DNA from: Clostridiales bacterium
Lineage (GTDB): Bacteria > Bacillota > Clostridia > Oscillospirales > Ruminococcaceae
Reading direction: 5' to 3'
Assembly (NCBI GenBank): GCA_029007575.1
Contig: JAQXIB010000197.1
Location: forward strand, 1 to 5,830
DNA length: 5,830 nt
Shown here piece by piece: positions 1-4,125 of the stretch. Within the stretch, counting starts at the first letter, position 1; every line of letters begins with the position of its first letter. The translations under genes were made by a program, and so were the position numbers. The notes under the pieces were generated by a model, which worked only from the letters and a program-made list of their open reading frames with translations, was not told where the DNA came from and searched no databases.

Positions 1-23
1 TAACGGAAGAGTGGTATAATCAT

Positions 24-1163
24 ATGACGATAAAAGCCAAGGTTATGCGGGTCATACAAGGTATATTCGCTTGTTTTGCGGTTATACTTGCTATCGCGTT
101 TTCAAAATCTCTTGCCAAAGGATGCTTATACGGTATACGAATTTGCCTGAACAGTTTGATCCCGTCCTTGTTTTTTTTCATGGCGCTGTCCTCTTTTCTG
201 ATGCAAAGCGGCATAGGAAATAAAATGTTTTATCCGTTCTGCCGTCTATTGTCAAAATGGTTTCGGATCGAAAAAAAGCAGGTTCCGATTTTTTGCTTCA
301 GCTTGCTCGGCGGATATCCGATCGGCCCCAAGCTGATTGCCGATGCGATCAAAACAGGAGAATTGCAGCAAAAGACCGGAGAGCAAATGCTTGCTTTTTG
401 CGTCAACTGCGGTCCTGCATTTCTGATTTCAGCCGTTTCTGTTCCGATATTTCATAACTATCGCATCGGACTGATCGTTTATCTGTCGCAAATATTAGCG
501 TCGATTTGCATTGGATGCCTGGTCGGCAGAAAGCAGACAACCGTTACACCGCAGCCTGTTTCGGTAACTCAACCGCCATCTCCGCATCGGTCTTTCAGCA
601 ACGAATTTGTTATTGCAGTGCAGACTTCGGTAAAATCCATGGCTTTAGTTTGTGCTTTTGTAGTCGTATTTACCGGTATTACCCAAATTCTAAAGGATAC
701 CGGCGTGATAGCAGGCATCTCCTCTCTGTTACAGCATATCATGACAAAAGAAGCGGCAGATTGCTTGATCATCGGTTTGCTGGAAGTGACAAGCGGCTGC
801 GCGCAGTTATCCGGATGTCCGTCTATGCCGCTTTTTATTCTGTTTACCGGTTTTGGCGGAATCTGCGTCCAAATACAAACTAAAGCGATTCTGAATCAGG
901 TCGGCGTCAAAATGAGATGGTTTTATTTGTTTCGTCCGATTTATCTCCTGTTAAGCTACATTTTCAGTATGTTTTTGATTCGGCTGTGCGGCGGAGAAAC
1001 CGCTGTTTTTCAAGCGCAGGATCAGATTATCCGCAAAAATTATACCGTTTCTCCGGCAGCTTCTGTTTTATTGATCATTTTATCCGTTGTCCTCTTGTTA
1101 TCCTGTAAAAAATCTGATACAATAGAAACAGAACAACCGTTACCCGGAAAGGAAGGAATTTGA
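24..1163 (+). CDS. ylbJ: Sporulation integral membrane protein YlbJ-like (nucleoside-recognition/Gate-type membrane protein)
   Basis: Polytopic inner-membrane protein of 379 aa. The family is needed for normal spore formation in Bacillus, but its transported substrate is unknown. Hydrophobic stretches lie near residues 10–29, 37–60, 122–140, 147–167, 203–222, 242–256, 266–285, 300–321 and 345–360. Family hallmarks are the glycine-rich LLGGYPIGPKL (about 94–104), FCVNCGPAFLISAV (125–138), and, in the second half, LLEVTSGCAQLSG (252–264) and GFGGICVQIQ (276–285). The two halves look like an internal duplication, as expected for Gate domains. Length is close to the roughly 400 aa of the family. 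Start: ATG at 24 follows GGAAGAGTGG at 5–14. The frame stays open to the left edge, so a start upstream of the window cannot be excluded. M8 at position 45 is an alternative. A perfect TATAAT lies at 15–20, too close to drive this start unless the gene begins at M8. The next gene is coupled to it. Confidence 0.85.
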   Translation: MTIKAKVMRVIQGIFACFAVILAIAFSKSLAKGCLYGIRICLNSLIPSLFFFMALSSFLMQSGIGNKMFYPFCRLLSKWFRIEKKQVPIFCFSLLGGYPIGPKLIADAIKTGELQQKTGEQMLAFCVNCGPAFLISAVSVPIFHNYRIGLIVYLSQILASICIGCLVGRKQTTVTPQPVSVTQPPSPHRSFSNEFVIAVQTSVKSMALVCAFVVVFTGITQILKDTGVIAGISSLLQHIMTKEAADCLIIGLLEVTSGCAQLSGCPSMPLFILFTGFGGICVQIQTKAILNQVGVKMRWFYLFRPIYLLLSYIFSMFLIRLCGGETAVFQAQDQIIRKNYTVSPAASVLLIILSVVLLLSCKKSDTIETEQPLPGKEGI

Positions 1164-1166
1164 GCG

Positions 1167-1382
1167 ATGAAACGCAAATTTTTCGGCAGTAAAATCGAAC
1201 CTGCTTGCGAATACTGTGAATTCGGCAAGCAGACAAAAGACGGGCAAACCGTTTTATGCAAACATAACGGCGCCGTGGCTCCCTTTTTCAGCTGCAAAAA
1301 ATTTGTTTATGCGCCGCTGAAACGAAAGCCGGGTAAAGTTCGGGTGTTGCAAAAATTTGAAAAATCGGATTTCAGCTTGTAA
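1167..1382 (+). CDS. Small four-cysteine protein of unknown function, coupled to ylbJ
   Basis: A 71-aa basic protein with cysteines at 14, 17, 31 and 43 (CEYC, then VLC, then SCKKF), a spacing that suits one zinc or iron-sulfur site. I recall similar short proteins (PACEYCEFGK...VLC...SCKKF...PLKR) as conserved hypotheticals in Clostridia, but I cannot name a function. No signal peptide or membrane segment is visible. The ATG lies 3 nt after the ylbJ stop, and its ribosome site AAAGGAAGGA (1148–1157) sits inside the ylbJ end, 9 nt upstream. Translational coupling with ylbJ is therefore likely. The C-terminal third (PLKRKPGKVRVLQKFEKSDF) is lysine-rich and probably flexible. The clean start, strong Shine-Dalgarno and cysteine pattern make it a real gene, although its role is unknown. 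Confidence 0.8.
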   Translation: MKRKFFGSKIEPACEYCEFGKQTKDGQTVLCKHNGAVAPFFSCKKFVYAPLKRKPGKVRVLQKFEKSDFSL

Positions 1383-1390
1383 TCCATTTT

Positions 1391-1456
1391 ATGACGGAAA
1401 AAGCCATGTTCATAGGTTTAGCCATTGGCATTTACGGCTTAATCAAAAAAAGATAA
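1391..1456 (+). CDS. Possible 21-aa single-helix membrane peptide
   Basis: A 21-codon frame starting 8 nt after the stop of the 71-aa gene and ending 9 nt before the terminator stem. It reads MTEK, then about 14 apolar residues (AMFIGLAIGIYGLI), then KKR. Charged ends around one short hydrophobic helix are typical of genuine membrane microproteins and unusual for random intergenic sequence. Against it, no Shine-Dalgarno is visible in front of the ATG, so it would depend on coupling to the preceding gene. It would be the last cistron of the ylbJ operon. No homologue is recognised. Confidence 0.35.
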   Translation: MTEKAMFIGLAIGIYGLIKKR

Positions 1457-1465
1457 TGAATAATG

Positions 1466-1510
1466 ACGTGCAGTGCGCCTGTGTTGCGGTGTGCTGCACG
1501 TTTGTTATTT
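1466..1510 (+). terminator. Intrinsic terminator of the ylbJ operon
   Basis: Arms at 1466–1479 (ACGTGCAGTGCGCC) and 1488–1501 (GGTGTGCTGCACGT) form a 14-position stem, with three G•U pairs in the plus-strand RNA and an 8-nt loop (1480–1487). A T-rich tract (TTGTTATTT, 1502–1510) follows. The wobble pairs would be A·C mismatches in a minus-strand transcript, so the element is built to act on the plus strand. It separates ylbJ and its partners from pyrB. Confidence 0.75.
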
Positions 1511-1548
1511 ACCGATCTATCAAAATGTTGATGTTCATAAAATAACGG

Positions 1549-1584
1549 TTGTATATTGTCGAAAGAACTGATAAAATATATTAT
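1549..1584 (+). promoter_or_regulatory. Probable sigma-A-type promoter for pyrB (two overlapping candidates)
   Basis: TTGTAT (1549–1554) and TAAAAT (1572–1577) are 17 nt apart. An overlapping alternative is TTGTCG (1556–1561) with TATTAT (1579–1584), also 17 nt apart. Both sit just downstream of the terminator at 1466–1510 and 40–60 nt before the first ribosome site of pyrB, so an independent pyrB transcript with a short leader is expected. There is no room for a full PyrR-type antiterminator/terminator leader between this promoter and the gene. Confidence 0.5.
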
Positions 1585-1623
1585 AGTGTGTTTATTGCCA
1601 ATATCGTCAGAAAGGTGGGATAA

Positions 1624-1655
1624 AGAGCATGGCACTTTACGGTGAGTTATGCTCT
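1624..1655 (+). promoter_or_regulatory. Inverted repeat enclosing the pyrB translation start region
   Basis: AGAGCAT (1624–1630) pairs perfectly with ATGCTCT (1649–1655), with a possible inner pairing of CAC (1633–1635) and GTG (1642–1644). The stem includes the ATG at 1629 (start of a short upstream ORF) and the upstream candidate pyrB ATG at 1649. The loop holds the GGTGAG at 1641–1646. Such a hairpin could modulate pyrB initiation, as start-site hairpins do for enterobacterial pyrC. A regulatory role here is inference. Confidence 0.35.
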
Positions 1656-1676
1656 GTGAAATGTATAAGCATCTGA
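1629..1676 (+). CDS. Possible 15-aa upstream ORF overlapping the pyrB start
   Basis: Begins with ATG 10 nt after the best ribosome-binding site of the region (AAAGGTGGG, 1611–1619). It reads MALYGELCSVKCISI and ends at TGA 1674–1676, in a different frame from pyrB. Neither pyrB ATG has a well-spaced Shine-Dalgarno of its own: GGTGAG is 2 nt from the ATG at 1649 and 14 nt from the ATG at 1661. A ribosome loaded on this short ORF could therefore reinitiate at pyrB. The alternative is a chance ATG near a site that serves pyrB inefficiently. Confidence 0.35.
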   Translation: MALYGELCSVKCISI

Positions 1677-2725
1677 TTGATTTAAATGATTTTTCCCGAG
1701 CGGAGTGGGAGGAAATTATATCCTGCGCCGTGGAAATTGAAAAGGATCCTGAAAAATACAGTCATGCGTGTGACGGAAAGATTCTCGCCACCTTATTCTA
1801 CGAGCCTTCTACCAGAACGCAGATGTCTTTTCAAACTGCAATGCTGCGGTTGGGCGGCAGGATTATCGGCTTTGACAATCCGAACAATTCCTCTGTTTCG
1901 AAGGGCGAAAGCGTAAAAGATACCGCCAAGATCGTCAGCGGATATGCCGATATCATCGCCATGCGAAGCCCGCAGGAAGGGGCCGCATACGCCGCTTCTC
2001 TCTACACCGACTGCCCTGTTATCAACGCCGGAGACGGCGGACATCTCCACCCTACTCAAACGCTGACCGATCTGCTTACCTTAACGCAGGAAGTGGGACG
2101 ACTGGACAATCTGACTGTCGGGTTATGCGGCGATTTAAAAAACGGTAGAACCGTTCACTCTTTGATCAAAGCACTTTCCTGCTTTGAAAACAATCGCTTT
2201 ATTTTAATTTCAACCAAAGAATTGGCGATCCCGCCCTATATCAAAAGCTTTATGGATGCCTATAATTGCCAATATACCGAGGTCTTTTCACTGAAAGAAG
2301 CTATTCCGCAACTAGATGTGCTTTATATGACCCGAATCCAGAAAGAACGGTTTGCCTCCGAAGAAGAATATCTGTCTCAGAAAAATATATACGTTTTAGA
2401 TCGGGAAAAATTGATTGACGCAAAAAAATCCCTGCGGATCCTCCATCCCCTGCCGCGTGTAGATGAAATCACCGACGAGGTAGATTCTGACCCGCGTGCG
2501 GTATATTTTAAGCAGGCTGTACATGGAATGTATGTCAGAATGGCGTTGATTATTTACTGCTTGACTCACAGCGCAAAAGAATCAAAAGGCGCAGCTGTGG
2601 TTTTGAATGAAACTTGTACCAATCCGAAATGTATTACCCAAACCGAGAAATATCTTCCAAAATTGTTTGAAAAAAACGGCGATATGATTTCCTGCCATTA
2701 TTGCAGTCAGCGAAAATTAATTTGA
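1661..2725 (+). CDS. pyrB: Aspartate carbamoyltransferase with a C-terminal PyrI-like zinc-binding tail
   Basis: Catalyses carbamoyl phosphate + L-aspartate to N-carbamoyl-L-aspartate, the committed step of cytosolic pyrimidine synthesis. Numbered from the ATG at 1661 (354 aa), the carbamoyl-phosphate motif is EPSTRTQ (48–54). The 80s loop is SSVSKGES (K81), GDGGHLHPTQ spans 124–133, R163 lies in NGRTVH, the aspartate-binding MTRIQ has R225 and Q227, and HPLPRVDE starts at 262. All expected catalytic residues are present, although the usual STRTR is STRTQ. The last roughly 45 residues exceed a normal catalytic chain and carry C319-x4-C324-x20-C345-x2-C348, closely matching the PyrI zinc domain (C-x4-C...C-x2-C). 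No PyrI allosteric domain is seen here. Fused or zinc-tailed ATCases are known, for example in Thermotoga. I prefer the ATG at 1661 because family members begin at KHLIDL; the ATG at 1649 would add four residues. It appears monocistronic. Confidence 0.93.
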   Translation: MYKHLIDLNDFSRAEWEEIISCAVEIEKDPEKYSHACDGKILATLFYEPSTRTQMSFQTAMLRLGGRIIGFDNPNNSSVSKGESVKDTAKIVSGYADIIAMRSPQEGAAYAASLYTDCPVINAGDGGHLHPTQTLTDLLTLTQEVGRLDNLTVGLCGDLKNGRTVHSLIKALSCFENNRFILISTKELAIPPYIKSFMDAYNCQYTEVFSLKEAIPQLDVLYMTRIQKERFASEEEYLSQKNIYVLDREKLIDAKKSLRILHPLPRVDEITDEVDSDPRAVYFKQAVHGMYVRMALIIYCLTHSAKESKGAAVVLNETCTNPKCITQTEKYLPKLFEKNGDMISCHYCSQRKLI

Positions 2726-2762
2726 ATGCTTTGGTATGACTGTTTTTGTCTGTTATAAAATC

Positions 2763-2854
2763 GCAAAACCGGTAAACAATAGCTAATACTAAAATCTGAT
2801 GAAACACTTTCAATCAGATTTTAGTATAAGACGGCTGTTGCTTGCCGGTTTTGT
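2763..2854 (+). repeat. 92-nt nested inverted repeat between pyrB and trxA (possible terminator or small palindromic element)
   Basis: The outer arms 2763–2783 and 2834–2854 pair at 20 of 21 positions, with three G•U and one A·C. Then comes a small asymmetric internal loop, followed by a perfect 15-bp inner stem (2786–2800 with 2813–2827). GAAA (2801–2804) pairs with TTTC (2808–2811) around a CAC loop, with A2812 bulged. The outer stem ends in TTTTGTATTTGTT, so it may terminate pyrB, but it is much longer than a normal terminator. The wobbles are G•U only in the plus-strand RNA, which points to a functional plus-strand transcript. The terminal arms (CAAAACCGG) also recall a MITE-like element, although I see no clear target duplication. 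Confidence 0.7.
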
Positions 2855-2889
2855 ATTTGTTCAGTAACAGAAAAGGAATGATTGAAAAT

Positions 2890-3204
2890 ATGGAAATTTT
2901 AGAGCTCACAAAACAAAATTTTAACGAGTATGTGTCCAATTCCAACAAGCCTGTCATGATCGACTTTTGGGCAAGCTGGTGCGGGCCTTGCCGTATGCTC
3001 GCTCCGATATTTGAAGAAATAGCCAAAGAAGTAACCGAAGATATAATGGTCGCCAAGCTAAACGTTGATGAAAATTCAGAAATTGCCGATCAATATCATG
3101 TTTCTTCCATTCCGACCATTCTTGTGTTCAAGCAAGGTCAATTAACAGCCAGACGCACCGGCATGATGAATAAAGAAGATATTCTGAATTTATTGGAACA
3201 ATAG
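2890..3204 (+). CDS. trxA: Thioredoxin
   Basis: Cytoplasmic dithiol-disulfide oxidoreductase of 104 aa, the normal length for the family. It reduces protein disulfides and is itself recycled by a thioredoxin reductase not encoded here. The active site WCGPC has the redox cysteines C31 and C34, preceded by VMIDFWAS (22–29). The cis-proline is P75 in SSIPTILVF. D60 follows KLNV, and the C-terminal GMMNKEDILNLL forms the last helix. Start: ATG 2890 gives the family N-terminus MEILELT, with AAAGGA (2872–2877) 12 nt upstream. The in-frame ATG at 2878 lies directly against that AAAGGA and would add MIEN, so it is less likely. The gene sits just after the long palindrome and before the DUF1540 gene. 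No terminator is obvious after its stop, so it may be cotranscribed with DUF1540. Confidence 0.93.
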   Translation: MEILELTKQNFNEYVSNSNKPVMIDFWASWCGPCRMLAPIFEEIAKEVTEDIMVAKLNVDENSEIADQYHVSSIPTILVFKQGQLTARRTGMMNKEDILNLLEQ

Positions 3205-3257
3205 CGTTTTAAACGGAATACGAAGTATATTGTTGTCCTTTTTTCGAATAATAAACA

Positions 3258-3280
3258 TGTAACAGCATGATGCCGTTACA
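3258..3280. promoter_or_regulatory. Dyad-symmetric element upstream of the DUF1540 gene (candidate operator or RNA hairpin)
   Basis: Ten-base arms TGTAACAGCA (3258–3267) and TGCCGTTACA (3271–3280) match at 9 of 10 positions around a 3-nt centre (TGA). No T-run follows, so it does not look like a terminator. The compact symmetry fits a dimeric repressor site (GntR-like in style) or a small hairpin in the leader. The binding protein is unknown. It lies 54 nt after the trxA stop and about 75 nt before the DUF1540 start. Confidence 0.4.
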
Positions 3281-3282
3281 CA

Positions 3283-3315
3283 CCGATAAAGGAAAGCTCT
3301 GTTTTACTTTATCGG
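3283..3315 (+). promoter_or_regulatory. Second leader hairpin upstream of the DUF1540 gene
   Basis: CCGATAAAG (3283–3291) and CTTTATCGG (3307–3315) form a perfect 9-bp stem with a 15-nt loop. It begins 2 nt after the dyad element at 3258–3280. No U-tract follows. Together the two make a structured stretch of about 58 nt in the probable leader of the DUF1540 gene, which could act as RNA structure or as protein-binding DNA. I do not recognise it as a known riboswitch. Confidence 0.4.
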
Positions 3316-3354
3316 AGAATCTAAAGTGATATGATAGAAAGTATGGTGAACAAT

Positions 3355-3672
3355 ATGACTGAGTTGAATTGCGGAGTAATTCACTGTTCCAGCAACCGAG
3401 AGGGCTGCTGCTGCCGTCCCGAAATCAAAGTAACCGGACATGATGCCTACGAAAGCAAGGAAACTTGCTGCGGCTCTTTTGAAAAAATCCAGCCAAGCGC
3501 TTCTAATGCGATGGATTATAGCAACACCAATCCGGTATCTCATGTAAAATGCGATGTGAAAACTTGCATCCATTACAAAGATGATGAATGTCAAGCAACT
3601 TCCATTACCGTACAGGGCGCCGGAGCATGCTGCAAAAAAGACACAGAATGTGAAACATTCAAACGCAAATAA
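3355..3672 (+). CDS. Tandem DUF1540 cysteine-rich protein
   Basis: A small soluble protein of 105 aa with 13 cysteines. Two DUF1540-like repeats are visible. The first (about 4–45) has C6, C11, CCC 18–20 and ETCCGSF (C38, C39). The second (about 64–105) has C66-x4-C71, C79, CC 92–93 and TECETF (C99). They are joined by a Ser/Asn-rich linker (46–63). The family is widespread in Clostridia and has no assigned function; metal binding or a spore-associated role is only inference. Start: the ATG at 3355 has GGTGA (3345–3349) 5 nt upstream and gives the family-like MTELNCGV. In-frame ATGs at 3331 and 3343 would add 8 or 4 residues but have poorly spaced ribosome sites. The TAA stop runs into the terminator stem. 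A structured leader precedes the gene. Confidence 0.82.
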   Translation: MTELNCGVIHCSSNREGCCCRPEIKVTGHDAYESKETCCGSFEKIQPSASNAMDYSNTNPVSHVKCDVKTCIHYKDDECQATSITVQGAGACCKKDTECETFKRK

Positions 3673-3717
3673 TGAAAGAAAATCCGTCGGGAGTCTGCCG
3701 ACGGATTTTCTTTCATT
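3671..3717. terminator. Perfect 20-bp bidirectional terminator between the converging operons
   Basis: Arms 3671–3690 and 3698–3717 are exact reverse complements around the loop GAGTCTG (3691–3697). The core CCGTCGG/CCGACGG is GC-rich, and the outer parts are A-rich on the left and T-rich on the right. This gives a U-rich 3' arm in both directions, with further T-rich sequence (TAATTATTTTCTTT) after it on the plus strand. It ends the DUF1540 transcript and most likely also the minus-strand transcript, 39 nt after the spoVM stop. Confidence 0.9.
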
Positions 3718-3756
3718 TAATTATTTTCTTTCGTTTAACGCTCATTTTGCGCTCAT

Positions 3757-3840
3757 TTATGCTTCTTCCTTTTTTATTTTAAAAATCAACCTCAAAATAC
3801 CTGCCAGCAATTTCGGACTTTTAAAAACAACGACTTTCAT
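3757..3840 (-). CDS. spoVM: Stage V sporulation protein M (27-aa membrane-curvature peptide)
   Basis: Encodes an amphipathic 27-aa peptide. In Bacillus, SpoVM embeds in the convex forespore membrane and anchors the coat ATPase SpoIVA, which is needed for coat and cortex assembly. The translation begins MKVVVFKSPKLLAGILR and ends IKKEEA. Aligned by eye without gaps to B. subtilis SpoVM, it shares M1, K2, K7, P9, K10, L12, G14, I15 and R17, including the helix-distorting proline and the positive face. Length is 27 against 26 aa. The start has a strong ribosome site AAAGGA (3849–3854) 8 nt upstream. It lies 28 nt after the 56-aa membrane gene, downstream of thiN, matching the thiN–spoVM adjacency of Bacillus. 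It ends before the shared terminator. It is too short for standard ORF length cut-offs. Sequence, spacing and neighbourhood agree, so I am confident. Confidence 0.9.
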   Translation of the reverse strand: MKVVVFKSPKLLAGILRLIFKIKKEEA

Positions 3841-3868
3841 CACACTCTTCCTTTCCAGCAACGGCTCT

Positions 3869-4039
3869 TTACTTGAAAAAAAACAGCATTGATACGCCCA
3901 ACCCGATTAAAACCACGGCAGCCAAGAAAAGTAAAAATTGCGGAGAACAAAACATCGATAAAAAAATGACAAACCCCAATCCGATTGCAATCATACAAGG
4001 CAGCTTTCTGGGATTTTTTCCGTTCCCGCAATTCTTCAT
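3869..4039 (-). CDS. Small two-helix membrane protein between thiN and spoVM
   Basis: A 56-aa protein with a basic, polar N-terminus (MKNCGNGKNPRKLPC) followed by two hydrophobic segments, about 16–31 (MIAIGLGFVIFLSMFC) and 35–55 (FLLFLAAVVLIGLG and onward), ending in FFFK. The turn CSPQ between them is short, so it is probably a hairpin membrane protein with both ends on the same side. GGTGAG (4048–4053) stands 8 nt before the ATG, a good ribosome site. The gene is 28 nt upstream of spoVM, so the two are probably cotranscribed. No family name is recognised, and a role in sporulation is suggested only by position. Overlapping frames on either strand lack such a coherent reading. Confidence 0.75.
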   Translation of the reverse strand: MKNCGNGKNPRKLPCMIAIGLGFVIFLSMFCSPQFLLFLAAVVLIGLGVSMLFFFK

Positions 4040-4043
4040 CAAT

Positions 4044-4085
4044 CTAACTCACCCGCCAACGCTCAATTTCTGTTTGATAGTTCAT
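4044..4085 (-). other. 13-codon ORF in front of the small membrane gene
   Basis: ATG at 4085 reading down, with GGAGAG (4090–4095) 4 nt upstream, reads MNYQTEIERWRVS and stops at TAG 4044–4046. The GGTGAG ribosome site of the 56-aa gene lies inside it. It could be a leader that couples translation. However, its ATG overlaps the TATAAT box of a candidate promoter, and a transcript from that promoter would start downstream of this ATG. It would then be translated only from read-through thiN mRNA. Confidence 0.25.
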
Positions 4086-4113
4086 TATACTCTCCACGCA
4101 GAAATAGTGTGAC
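4084..4113 (-). promoter_or_regulatory. Candidate promoter for the 56-aa gene and spoVM
   Basis: On the minus strand there is a perfect TATAAT (4089–4084), preceded at 18 nt by GTCACA (4113–4108), a 4-of-6 match to TTGACA. It lies in the 40-nt gap between the thiN stop and the small membrane gene, so the two distal genes could be transcribed apart from rsgA–thiN. B. subtilis spoVM is expressed in the mother cell under sporulation sigma factors. No clear sigma-E or sigma-K box is recognised here. Confidence 0.4.
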
Positions 4114-4125
4114 AGTGTTTTTGGA

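Noticed and set aside
1..23. End of an upstream gene, such as coaD, which precedes ylbJ in Bacillus
   Set aside because: Stops occur at 1–3 and 17–19 in two frames, but a few codons are too little to assign a gene.
1560..1660. PyrR-dependent attenuator in the pyrB leader
   Set aside because: The leader after the candidate promoter is too short for alternative terminator and antiterminator stems, and no U-tract follows the only hairpin. Start-site control is the better guess.
3734..3758. Short direct repeat GCTCATTT (twice, 3740–3758)
   Set aside because: Two 8-nt copies in an AT-rich spacer are expected by chance, and no associated structure was found.
3581..3892. Plus-strand 103-aa open frame across the convergent junction
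   Set aside because: It overlaps DUF1540, the perfect terminator hairpin and the antisense of spoVM. Its translation is low-complexity and matches no family pattern.
3840..4112. Longer open frames on both strands over the 56-aa gene (minus 3840–4031, plus 3873–4112)
   Set aside because: They lack ribosome sites and coherent domain structure. The third reading, the 56-aa membrane protein, has a good start site, hydrophobic segments and context.
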